Source: a virus. Taken from it: 30,493 nucleotides of DNA. Made by a program: the position numbers and the translations under genes. Location: positions 1-30,493 of the IMG/VR virus record IMGVR_UViG_3300017728_000062, one strand, 5' to 3'. Below the pieces are notes generated by a model, which saw only the letters and a list, made by a program, of their open reading frames with translations, did no database searches and was not told the DNA's origin. Positions within the stretch are counted from its first letter, which is position 1; the number at the start of each line of letters is the position of its first letter. Shown piece after piece: positions 1 through 6,655 of the stretch.

Positions 1-1026
1 ACAGTAGTTAAAACATTAAGTGAAAATGAAGAATTATTTGATTTTATTACAGAAGTGGCAAGACAGAATGTAAACAAAAAAGTATTAAATTTTATATACA
101 ATAAACATAAAAACTTTGAATTATCATCAGGACAAAATGTTTTATATTACTTATTAGAAAATAAAAATATTGATGAAAAAGTAATGTATGATTATTATAA
201 TCAGTTTGTTAAAGGCTTGTTAAACTCTACTATGCCAAGTGGTGAAATGTATAATGAAGGTTTAGGTTGCATTTTACAATTTGTATCTAGTCCGGCGTTA
301 CCAAAATCAATTCAGCTTGATATAGTGAGAAATTCAGAACTTGTAAAAAAAGGAGAGAAAATGGTGTTTCCGGACATTTTAGGCCGACTAGAGTGGTCTC
401 ATGTTCTGGACAAAGAAACGTGCATACAAATTTTTAACAAATTTGGTTATGAAAAATCCAGTTTAACTAACAATCGTTATGCACCAATTGCTGATTATTT
501 AATTAATGATCTTGATGAATTTTTAGATAATGAAAATATATTAGATAAAACTACTGTTATGCAGGCTCGAGCAATGAAAAGAATTAACACCATTTTTGTT
601 AACCAAGAAATAACTAAAGATGAGTTGCTATATGTTTCCGAAAAGATAGATAAATTAATAGCTGGGAGGTATTTAAAAAATAGATCAAGCAATGAAGGTG
701 GTGTCTTTGGTATAGACACTTGGATAGTGTATTGCACAGTTAGTTTAATTAATAATAAAAACTTTAGCAGAGAAATTTTAGATGCAATGAACATTACACT
801 AGAAGAAGAAATTAACATGCTGTCAACAGTTTTGGAATATGAGAGAGAGACTGATGAGATGTTTGAGGAAGAGGGCTACGACGAAGATGATGAACCTAAA
901 AAGTTTGATTTAATTAAAGATGGCTTGCCTTACTTAGAGTATTATTCTGGTGGAGAAAAGCTTAAGAAAAAATTACCAAGAGCATACAATCATTTAAAGA
1001 ATGCATCAAAGTATGGAACAGGCTAA
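1..1026 (+). CDS. Unknown protein, 5'-truncated by window edge
   Basis: The reading frame is open from base 1 to the TAA at 1024-1026, so the gene starts before the window and at least 341 residues are visible. A GTG at 55 is not a convincing start because coding-like sequence continues upstream of it in frame. I do not recognise the family. The protein looks soluble and mostly helical, has no membrane segment or signal peptide, and carries a very acidic patch near the C-terminus (EEEGYDEDDE) followed by a basic tail. It is the only plus-strand gene here. It converges on the minus-strand cluster so tightly that its TAA shares bases with the TAG of the facing gene. It probably belongs to a separate transcription unit to the left. 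Confidence 0.75.
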   Translation, partial: TVVKTLSENEELFDFITEVARQNVNKKVLNFIYNKHKNFELSSGQNVLYYLLENKNIDEKVMYDYYNQFVKGLLNSTMPSGEMYNEGLGCILQFVSSPALPKSIQLDIVRNSELVKKGEKMVFPDILGRLEWSHVLDKETCIQIFNKFGYEKSSLTNNRYAPIADYLINDLDEFLDNENILDKTTVMQARAMKRINTIFVNQEITKDELLYVSEKIDKLIAGRYLKNRSSNEGGVFGIDTWIVYCTVSLINNKNFSREILDAMNITLEEEINMLSTVLEYERETDEMFEEEGYDEDDEPKKFDLIKDGLPYLEYYSGGEKLKKKLPRAYNHLKNASKYGTG

Positions 1027-1253
1027 GCTTCAGCCTTAGTAACCCACAGGCCGTCTTGATTTTCCAAGTCAATCGTTTCTCTAGAAGTTCCATTTAAATA
1101 AACAAGTAAACCTTTTATAAAATAGTGGTCTTGAATAATCTCTACAATTAAGCAGTTATTCTTTATTTTTCTACCGTAATAAAATATATCAATCATATCG
1201 CCTTCTTTTAACTGTGATACAAATCGTATTTCTTCTTTGTGCTTATCTGACAT
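1023..1253 (-). CDS. Small unknown protein, SH3-like barrel candidate
   Basis: This 76-residue protein is the last gene of the leftward cluster. Its start lies inside the 3' end of the vWA gene (11-nt overlap), which suggests translational coupling. The sequence alternates short hydrophobic strands with turns: a GDMIDIFYYG opening, an NCLIVEII strand, and a YLNGTSRETIDL strand. That layout resembles the small proteins at 4475-4732, 4729-4983 and 4931-5137, so it may belong to the same loose family of small beta-rich proteins. No catalytic motif, signal peptide or membrane segment is visible. Function is unknown. Confidence 0.65.
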   Translation of the reverse strand: MSDKHKEEIRFVSQLKEGDMIDIFYYGRKIKNNCLIVEIIQDHYFIKGLLVYLNGTSRETIDLENQDGLWVTKAEA

Positions 1254-2454
1254 TTATTTTAGTCTTTCCCCATCGCAAAGTAATTTGTGCATTGCTACTC
1301 AACATTTCAGTGCATGCATAAAAAGGTGCTACATCATAGAATTTAAATATTTTTTCTTCATTGTTGTATGTATAATCAATATTTTCTTCCAGAAGAGTCA
1401 AACCATTAAATATATTTGCTGGGTAATCTGCTAGTACTGGACCAATCTTACACATTATCTCTTCAATAATAGCATTGAATGCACCATTAACTTGTTGTGT
1501 ATTAACAATATAGTTATAGTCAATTGAGTTTTGATTCAACACGTTACCACTGACACTTTGTAAAGCAGCAACGTTTGCATTGTCTACACCTAGTGTATAC
1601 GTTGTTATACAAGGATTTTGAACAGTTGTTTGTCTGCAATTATCTGGATTAATACTGAAAATATTATTTTGCACAAAGTCTCGAGAAGGATCAATGCCTT
1701 CATTGGGCGATCCGTCACTAATTAGAATAATATAATAAGATTCATAATCAGTATTTCTAATTTTAGATAGAGCGCTATTCAAAGGGGAAAGAAAATTAGT
1801 TCCTCCTCCAGCGTTGTAAGTATTTAAAATAGACAATACGTTTAATTTGTGTTGCTGACCTTTTCCAATAGGCGTTTCTATTATAACATTGTCGTTGTAA
1901 AGAACTACTGAATAGTTTAAGTTATAGTCAGCATTTACAAATTGTCTTGCAGTAGTTTTTAGCTGATTTATTCTATTTCCTTGCATAGAGCCGCTAAAGT
2001 CTAGCAAAAGTATAACAGCTGTGTCTATTAACTCAATATCATGAACTTCTTCGTTTACCTCTAAGATGTTTTCTTTAGAAACATATCCTCTTCCTGGATC
2101 ATACGTGGATGTAATTTTAAATCTTCTCTTACACAAATCTTCAGCGTTACATTCGAGACCTAAGTCTTCACAAAAAAAGTCTGGCTCTGGTGATTCAAGA
2201 ACTATTGCGCATTGGTTTAAAGTATTACTCGAACAAATTGTTTCAATATCATTTGAATTTTTTATACCTTCTCCTACGTCAATACTACATGTATCAAGTA
2301 GTTGTTTTTCGTAAGATATGTTTAAAGATATTCTTCCATATTGAATTGCTATCAAAGAAATACTAGCCAAGACAGCTGCTAATAAAACTGTTGTTAAAGC
2401 TGCGAAACCTTTACTTTGAAGCCTTTTTGAGATATATAAGATGTTTTGTTCCAT
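1243..2454 (-). CDS. Membrane-anchored vWA-domain protein with pilin-like N-terminus
   Basis: This 403-residue protein has a basic N-terminus, then one hydrophobic segment at about residues 17-37 beginning SKGFAALTTV, then a mainly extracytoplasmic-looking part. The segment resembles class III/pilin-like or TadE/TadG-like anchors but lacks the Glu at +5 of true type IV pilins. A von Willebrand factor A domain follows from about residue 143. Its MIDAS motif looks complete: D152-x-S154-x-S156, T219 in GGGTN, and D247 in ISDGS. Many cysteines (for example at 56, 74, 82, 95, 101 and 108) suggest disulfides. vWA domains bind ligands through a metal ion, so a surface or virion adhesion role is plausible, but this is inference. 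The 5' end overlaps the upstream nuclease gene by 44 nt; no later start would keep the membrane segment. Confidence 0.75.
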   Translation of the reverse strand: MEQNILYISKRLQSKGFAALTTVLLAAVLASISLIAIQYGRISLNISYEKQLLDTCSIDVGEGIKNSNDIETICSSNTLNQCAIVLESPEPDFFCEDLGLECNAEDLCKRRFKITSTYDPGRGYVSKENILEVNEEVHDIELIDTAVILLLDFSGSMQGNRINQLKTTARQFVNADYNLNYSVVLYNDNVIIETPIGKGQQHKLNVLSILNTYNAGGGTNFLSPLNSALSKIRNTDYESYYIILISDGSPNEGIDPSRDFVQNNIFSINPDNCRQTTVQNPCITTYTLGVDNANVAALQSVSGNVLNQNSIDYNYIVNTQQVNGAFNAIIEEIMCKIGPVLADYPANIFNGLTLLEENIDYTYNNEEKIFKFYDVAPFYACTEMLSSNAQITLRWGKTKINVR

Positions 2455-3181
2455 TGTAATTTTTGTTTTCTATATTGTCTATATTCCAATAATGATTGCT
2501 TTGTTTAATCTGAGTATAAAACTCATGCATTAACAAAACATCAATGTTTACACCTTGCTGTTTTAAAATATCAGCAGCTAAGAGATTTGAATTAAACTTC
2601 CTATCTCGACGTATTGCTTTCAACTCTACGTACTTGCCAGTGTCAGGATGATAAAAGTCTGGTGTGTATTGTTTATCTCTTCCATCATATCGAACTGTAA
2701 AGGTTTTATGTTCATATATATAAGGCTTGTTTGTAGCTTCACACCACCTTGCATAGTCTGCTTCTAAAGATGACTTAAAGAAATAGCTTGGAGGTAAGTC
2801 ATATCTAAAACCTAGTCTGCCGTTAGAAGGTATTTCATGGAGACCACTGCTTTGCGCTTTGTTTTGACATTCCTTGCCACAATACTTTGTTTCTCTGCCT
2901 TTAGGTTTTTGATAGTCAACGCCGCAGTAATCGCATTTAAGATTAACTCTTTCGCGTTTATTTTTTTTTAGGTAGCATTCTCTAGAGCAATAAGTCTTTC
3001 CTCTCTTAGACTTAAAATCTATTCCACAAACTTCACATTTTTTAATGCTATATTTAATGCTTGACTTGTTTTTGCATTCTTTCGAGCAAAACTTTGATGT
3101 TTTTGCTCTTGACACAGGTTTCTTGTATTCTTTTTTGCAGCAATCACAAATTAAAGTGACTTGGGTTGATGTTTTCGGCAT
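2411..3181 (-). CDS. Zinc-finger PD-(D/E)XK endonuclease, candidate free-standing homing endonuclease
   Basis: The 256-residue protein begins with three similar zinc modules of pattern CxxC...CxxxC: C12/C15/C32/C36, C49/C52/C65/C69 and C83/C86/C91/C95. A restriction-endonuclease-like domain follows, with E130, P164-D165 and E176-L-K178 forming the PD...ExK catalytic set. Such zinc-finger plus PD-(D/E)XK proteins occur among phage free-standing homing endonucleases and related nucleases, so a mobile, site-specific DNA cutter is the best call; a repair or restriction role is possible. It sits between the epimerase and vWA genes and overlaps the vWA start by 44 nt, as expected for an inserted gene. 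Its ATG and Shine-Dalgarno lie inside an RNA hairpin (3179-3206), suggesting restrained translation. Confidence 0.75.
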   Translation of the reverse strand: MPKTSTQVTLICDCCKKEYKKPVSRAKTSKFCSKECKNKSSIKYSIKKCEVCGIDFKSKRGKTYCSRECYLKKNKRERVNLKCDYCGVDYQKPKGRETKYCGKECQNKAQSSGLHEIPSNGRLGFRYDLPPSYFFKSSLEADYARWCEATNKPYIYEHKTFTVRYDGRDKQYTPDFYHPDTGKYVELKAIRRDRKFNSNLLAADILKQQGVNIDVLLMHEFYTQIKQSNHYWNIDNIENKNYNGTKHLIYLKKASK

Positions 3182-3206
3182 ACTTACTCCTTTTTAAATA
3201 AGTATG
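3179..3206 (-). promoter_or_regulatory. RNA hairpin hiding the start codon of the endonuclease gene
   Basis: On the minus-strand mRNA, CAUACUUA (3206-3199) is an exact 8-bp complement of UAAGUAUG (3186-3179). The second arm contains the AUG start codon (3181-3179), and the 12-nt loop holds the Shine-Dalgarno AAAGGAG. Folding would block initiation. Similar hairpins over ribosome-binding sites are known to delay translation of T4 homing endonucleases such as I-TevI; applying that here is inference. The stem is AU-rich, so it may breathe. Confidence 0.6.
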
Positions 3207-3207
3207 C

Positions 3208-3240
3208 CTTAGGGCGACAACCCTAAGTATTTTACTTAGG
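3208..3240 (-). promoter_or_regulatory. Two mutually exclusive hairpins at the epimerase stop codon
   Basis: On the minus-strand RNA, CCUAAGUA (3240-3233) pairs with UACUUAGG (3229-3222) around an AAA loop; the UAA stop of the epimerase gene straddles the 5' arm and the loop. Alternatively CUUAGGG (3227-3221) pairs with CCCUAAG (3214-3208) around UUGUCG. Both structures use the same CUUAGG bases, so only one can form at a time. A ribosome at the stop codon would favour the second. No U-run follows, so a simple Rho-independent terminator is unlikely. Confidence 0.5.
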
Positions 3241-4218
3241 AAAAAATTGTTTTAGGTCAACATCTTGAGCTCTAGCTTGATCTAAGTATTTTAAAGGATT
3301 GTAACTCTCACTCGCATCTTTTATTGATTGCCATGACTGATCTATGCCTTGCCTAAGAGTTCGAACATTTGCAAAGCCCATAAAGTCAATAAACTTCTTA
3401 TTAGACAATCTATGGTTTCCTAGGTAGTCTGTTTCTGGGTGCCACTTAACTACAATTTCCAACGTTGAACCAGTAACTTCTTCTATGATAGAAACTATTT
3501 CTAAAGTATTATGTGGATTACTAGCTGTAATGTTAAAGTCTTCATTTCTGACATTAGAGTTAATCAGTCTTACAACACTATTACAGAAGTCCTCTACATG
3601 CATATAGTCTTTTATTTTTTCTGGATCTAAGAATATGTCAATGTTTTCTATTCCATTTTTAACACCAAATAAAGACTTCGCAATTAAAGAGTTCATATCG
3701 CCAATACCACCGTAAGCAAATAAAGGTCGCGTGACAAGCCACTCTTTTGCATTATTCCTTACTAACATCTCGCCGGCGTATTTCTGGACAGCGTAATTTG
3801 TCCTAGGAAATATTTCACTATTTTCAAGAATATCAGATTCTTGATACTTGTACGTGTCATAAATAACTGTTGTGCCTGTATACACAATTAGCATGTCACA
3901 ACTATTTGCAGCTTCAACAATTGTCTGTGTGCCTAAAATGTTCGTGTTGATGGAATCCTCAGGATTTAAAGCAACAACATCAGTTCCTACAACAGCTGCA
4001 TTATGCACAATGCAGTCAAGATTTAGACTTTTAAACAATTGAACCCAAGATTCAGTATTATTAGAATATACACAGACTTCATCTGTTTCTGTGTATATCA
4101 TCGCTGCCTTAGCATGTTCTGATTTATCAATAGATACAAATTCATGCCCTTGATTGATAATTTCTTGTGACAAGTTAGTTGCAATAAAACCTTTTTCGCC
4201 TGTAATGCCTATTTTCAT
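3232..4218 (-). CDS. NAD-dependent epimerase/dehydratase (extended SDR family)
   Basis: The 328-residue protein has the Rossmann nucleotide-binding start MKIGITGEKGFIATNL (a variant of TGxxGxxG, residues 4-12), an HNAA motif near residue 73, a Thr-rich strand YTGTTV at 113-118 and the catalytic Y142-x-x-x-K146. This is the pattern of extended short-chain dehydrogenases that act on nucleotide sugars. The exact substrate (4-epimerase, dehydratase or reductase) cannot be told. In phages such enzymes are thought to alter surface sugars of the host or virion. It starts with a 4-nt ATGA overlap with the small gene upstream and ends in the hairpin region before the endonuclease gene. Confidence 0.85.
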   Translation of the reverse strand: MKIGITGEKGFIATNLSQEIINQGHEFVSIDKSEHAKAAMIYTETDEVCVYSNNTESWVQLFKSLNLDCIVHNAAVVGTDVVALNPEDSINTNILGTQTIVEAANSCDMLIVYTGTTVIYDTYKYQESDILENSEIFPRTNYAVQKYAGEMLVRNNAKEWLVTRPLFAYGGIGDMNSLIAKSLFGVKNGIENIDIFLDPEKIKDYMHVEDFCNSVVRLINSNVRNEDFNITASNPHNTLEIVSIIEEVTGSTLEIVVKWHPETDYLGNHRLSNKKFIDFMGFANVRTLRQGIDQSWQSIKDASESYNPLKYLDQARAQDVDLKQFFPK

Positions 4219-4466
4219 TGATTGCTTCCTTTTAGAATTTTAACGACTTTTATGTCTTTTGTTTTAATGTTATATACTTTGTTGCTTTGTGTATCTAGCA
4301 TTTTATAGTCAAAAAACTTTTTAATGCCATATTTTGTTTTATTTTCAAAAAGATATTTTCTACTTAAAACCAGCGCTGTTCGTGGTCCTAAAAATTGATT
4401 TTTAAAAACTTTATGCATAAATGTTACAAGATCAGAAGATTCCAGTCCTTCTGTGTAAGATGACAT
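4215..4466 (-). CDS. Small unknown protein
   Basis: This 83-residue protein overlaps the epimerase start by 4 nt, so the two are likely co-translated. It is basic (many Lys), with no membrane segment and no motif I can name. The C-terminal third (YNIKTKDIKVVKIL) resembles the strand-turn-strand ends of the neighbouring small proteins, so it may be a distant member of that group. Its job is unknown; being coupled to the epimerase gene is the only hint. Confidence 0.6.
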   Translation of the reverse strand: MSSYTEGLESSDLVTFMHKVFKNQFLGPRTALVLSRKYLFENKTKYGIKKFFDYKMLDTQSNKVYNIKTKDIKVVKILKGSNQ

Positions 4467-4474
4467 ATAACTCC

Positions 4475-4732
4475 CTAGCTTAGATATTTAACTTGTATAT
4501 CAATTATTTTGTGTATTGTTATATTCTCTACTTTACCATCCCAGAAAATGGTCATTCCGGTGGGTCTAAGACCATCTTTAAGAGATAATCCTACTAATAA
4601 GCAATTTTCATATTTCTTTGGTTTATTATAATATGAATAATCAATAATTACACTTATCATTTTGCCAATATCATTTTTGTCTAAATAAAAGTCTTGATTT
4701 AACCTTATAAAGTCGCTGTTTATTTTCGTCAT
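4475..4732 (-). CDS. Small beta-rich protein, possible paralogue cluster member
   Basis: The protein has 85 residues. Its core reads DIGKMISVIIDYSYY, then YENCLLVGLSLKDG, then MTIFWDGKVENITIHKIIDIQV. This is a series of short strands closing with a D-hydrophobic-x-V end, like a small SH3-like barrel. The same order (opening strand pair, NCLLhhh strand, short loop, LhhhxxxG, Dhh) appears in the next gene upstream and, less clearly, at 1023-1253 and 4931-5137. It overlaps the upstream gene by 4 nt. No catalytic residues are evident. Function is unknown. Confidence 0.6.
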   Translation of the reverse strand: MTKINSDFIRLNQDFYLDKNDIGKMISVIIDYSYYNKPKKYENCLLVGLSLKDGLRPTGMTIFWDGKVENITIHKIIDIQVKYLS

Positions 4733-4983
4733 ACTGTCGTAACGCTAACAAATACATCCTCATCTTCTAAATCAACAGCCTGAAGTCTGCCTTTTTCTGT
4801 CATAAAAAGTAACAAGTCTTTATTTAAATTTCCTTTTTCAATGCATATCAAAAGGCAGTTTTGATAATTAGATATGAAGCTGTAACTCTTATACTGGATT
4901 GATACATTAACTATTTCTTTTATGTGTTGTTTAATTTTTTCTATCAAGAACTTTATACTCCATAATGCTATAAGGCACAACAT
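4729..4983 (-). CDS. Small beta-rich protein, start uncertain
   Basis: The frame gives 84 residues from an ATG at 4983, but that start lies 53 nt inside the upstream gene and has only a poor Shine-Dalgarno. A TTG at 4947, nearer the end of the upstream gene, would give about 72 residues; neither can be preferred with confidence. The conserved-looking part is IVNVSIQYKSYSF...YQNCLLICIEKG...LLLFMTEKGRLQAVDLEDEDVFVSV, parallel to the protein at 4475-4732. The hydrophobic N-terminus (CLIALWSIKFLI) may simply be readthrough of overlapping sequence rather than a membrane segment. Function is unknown. Confidence 0.5.
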   Translation of the reverse strand: MLCLIALWSIKFLIEKIKQHIKEIVNVSIQYKSYSFISNYQNCLLICIEKGNLNKDLLLFMTEKGRLQAVDLEDEDVFVSVTTV

Positions 4984-5137
4984 CAGTTGTCTTATTGCCT
5001 ATTACATAAATCATTGCAGAAAAATTTAGATCTTTTTTAATCTTATAGACTATCCCTAGCTTTTCTTCTTCGTTCGAGTAAAGAAAATTATATCTAATTA
5101 GGTCGCCTATTTTCAGGTCGTGTATGTAATCTATCAT
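4931..5137 (-). CDS. Small unknown protein, SH3-like barrel candidate
   Basis: This 68-residue protein starts at an ATG overlapping the Fpg stop codon by 4 nt (ATGA type), which points to translational coupling. It opens LKIGDLIRYNFLYSNEEEKLGIVYKI, a pattern (hGDLhR...GIVxKI) common among small barrel-like proteins of marine phages as I recall them, and ends with YSIMEYKVLDRK. It resembles its downstream neighbours in size and layout. No enzyme motif is visible and the role is unknown. Confidence 0.6.
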   Translation of the reverse strand: MIDYIHDLKIGDLIRYNFLYSNEEEKLGIVYKIKKDLNFSAMIYVIGNKTTDVVPYSIMEYKVLDRKN

Positions 5138-5952
5138 TGAAAATCTCTTTTTTTAGCTCCGATCGTCTGTCTTTCTCTAACCCAGTGTGTTGTCCTTTTA
5201 TCGAGAGTCGTTTCTTTAATTACATTATGACCATTACAGTCTTTGTTTCTTCCATAAACAACAAAACCTTGAACAGCATTCCCATTATTACCATCAAAAG
5301 TATAGTAACTTTGAATTGTTGCTCCTTGTTCATTATATGACTTGTTAATTACAAATCTTATCGCTTTATCAAGTGTTATCAGGTTTTTGTCTGTTAAATC
5401 TTTTATTAAAGAATGTGGATTTATACGTGAATACCATAAAGATTCTGCCTTGATATAATTACCAACTCCAGAAATAACCTTTTGATTCATCAATACATCA
5501 CATATATTTTTATTGTTTTTTTGCCTTAAAAACTTAACAAAATCAGATGAAGAAGGGGGATTAGACAACATGTCAGGTCCAATAGATTTAAGCTTTTTTG
5601 CCAAATCTTTTCGATTTTTAATCTGAACTGTTCCAAAATTTCTAATATCATTGAAATACAATGTATCGTCTTCATAAAATTTAATCTCTATTCTAGAGTG
5701 ATCTGTTTTTTTTCTAGACCAGTTTCCTGTCATCCCTAAAGTATTAAAAATAATTATGTCTTCTAAGTCAAACCATATAAATTTACCTTTGCAATTAAAA
5801 CTTTTAATTTCTTTGTCTGATAATATCTCTAGGTTTGAAATTGGTTTTTTGATATATCTTCCACTTAATACATTAACTGATTTTATTTGATAGTGTCTAA
5901 AATTTTGATTTAGCTTATCAACAAATAATTTAACTTCAGGTCCTTCTGGAAT
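5134..5952 (-). CDS. mutM: Formamidopyrimidine-DNA glycosylase (Fpg/MutM-like), AUU start, zincless finger
   Basis: From an ATT codon at 5952 the frame encodes 272 residues, close to the usual 270 or so. The N-terminus is then (M)PEGPEV, the family hallmark in which Pro2 is the catalytic nucleophile and Glu3 is also needed. Other family marks: KGKFIWFDL with the conserved Lys, LGMTG, DIRNFG, and the helix-two-turn-helix with NQKVISGVGN...E. The C-terminal VYGR...KRTTHW...Q matches the finger region but has only one Cys, so zinc binding is lost, as in zincless-finger relatives such as plant Fpg and NEIL1. The enzyme removes oxidised purines and cuts the abasic site. Beginning at the first ATG (5733) would delete the nucleophile, so the longer form is preferred. 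Confidence 0.88.
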   Translation of the reverse strand: MPEGPEVKLFVDKLNQNFRHYQIKSVNVLSGRYIKKPISNLEILSDKEIKSFNCKGKFIWFDLEDIIIFNTLGMTGNWSRKKTDHSRIEIKFYEDDTLYFNDIRNFGTVQIKNRKDLAKKLKSIGPDMLSNPPSSSDFVKFLRQKNNKNICDVLMNQKVISGVGNYIKAESLWYSRINPHSLIKDLTDKNLITLDKAIRFVINKSYNEQGATIQSYYTFDGNNGNAVQGFVVYGRNKDCNGHNVIKETTLDKRTTHWVRERQTIGAKKRDFQ

Positions 5953-5965
5953 AATACACCTTCCT
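5950..5965 (-). promoter_or_regulatory. Ribosome-binding site supporting an AUU start for the Fpg gene
   Basis: A strong Shine-Dalgarno AGGAAGG (5965-5959) lies 6 nt before an ATT codon (5952-5950) that directly precedes the CCA for the catalytic proline. An in-frame TAG at 5970-5968 bounds the frame. Between that stop and the proline there is no ATG, GTG or TTG in frame. AUU starts are rare; the best known is E. coli infC, where initiation is controlled by IF3. Confidence 0.7.
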
Positions 5966-5992
5966 AACTATTTTTTTACAAAATTTAAATCT

Positions 5993-6202
5993 TTAATCAT
6001 TTAAAATTCTATTAGCTTCAGGATCGTCTAAGTCTGTATTTGCTAAATCTTTTTCATTTTCTTCCAGATCAGGCAAAGTATTGTCATGCACATAATTTGC
6101 TAAATTATCTTTTCCAACCCATTTAAAAAATTGCATTAGCGGATGACCAATTATATTGTGAAATGCATAGTTTTTAAGAAATTTTCTGTATTTAAGATTC
6201 AT
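5993..6202 (-). CDS. Small unknown protein with HNIIGHPLM motif
   Basis: The protein has 69 residues: a basic N-terminal half containing FHNIIGHPLMQFFKWVG and a strongly acidic C-terminal half (DLEENEKDLANTDLDDPE). Short phage proteins with a similar NIIGHPL(M) string seem familiar to me from marine phages, but I know of no function. The N-terminal half could be an amphipathic helix; there is no clear transmembrane segment. It sits 3 bp after the deoxyribosyltransferase gene and about 40 bp before the Fpg ATT start, probably in the same transcript. Confidence 0.6.
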   Translation of the reverse strand: MNLKYRKFLKNYAFHNIIGHPLMQFFKWVGKDNLANYVHDNTLPDLEENEKDLANTDLDDPEANRILND

Positions 6203-6205
6203 TTT

Positions 6206-6655
6206 TTACTCAATTGCGTCTGCATAAGGTTCGTTTGGCAAGCTGCCAGTTTCAATAATTCTATCAAGATAGTCTTCTAATTGTTCAAATGTTGTGCAGA
6301 CTTTAATTCCACTTCTTGCTAGCATAAGATTAAACTTAGCGCCAGGAGGAAGACCTGCGCAAAAATAAACTATTGGTCTTTTAAATGCATGCGCATAGCC
6401 AGCTTCCCAAATAGTTCCAATGTCTTTGTCTCTTGTGTTAACAAGAAGAAAGTCTGAAGTTTCAATATGATGAAGATTTCCTGTAAATGTTTCGTCTTGG
6501 ACTTCTTTTGTCGCATCAGGCGGACAAATAAATATCCTGCGTGGTGATGCTAAATCAAAAGATTCAGCACGATCATCAAAAATCTTTTCTAATTGCGTAA
6601 GTTCTGCGTCTTGTGTAGGATTAAACCAACCGCTAGCTAAATAAATCTTTTTCAT
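6206..6655 (-). CDS. Nucleoside 2-deoxyribosyltransferase-like enzyme
   Basis: The 149-residue protein has the usual length and marks of the family: the opening KKIYLASGWFNPTQ (substrate loop), ETSDFLLVNTRDKDIGT, and WEAGYAHAFKRPIVYF, with E84 in the position of the catalytic glutamate and D78 nearby. These enzymes swap or hydrolyse the base of 2'-deoxynucleosides or their monophosphates, so it could salvage bases or clear unwanted nucleotides. It follows the divergent ThyX gene by about 80 bp. That suggests a nucleotide or base-modification role, which is inference. A clear Shine-Dalgarno (AAAAGGA) precedes the ATG. Confidence 0.82.
   Translation of the reverse strand: MKKIYLASGWFNPTQDAELTQLEKIFDDRAESFDLASPRRIFICPPDATKEVQDETFTGNLHHIETSDFLLVNTRDKDIGTIWEAGYAHAFKRPIVYFCAGLPPGAKFNLMLARSGIKVCTTFEQLEDYLDRIIETGSLPNEPYADAIE

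Noticed and set aside
3208-3227. Rho-independent terminator after the epimerase gene
   Set aside because: The 7-bp stem is followed by GCAUACUUAUUU rather than a U-run, and the stem competes with other pairings.
5733-5733. ATG at 5733 as the start of the Fpg gene
   Set aside because: It would remove PEGPE and the catalytic proline although coding continues upstream to a well-placed ribosome site.
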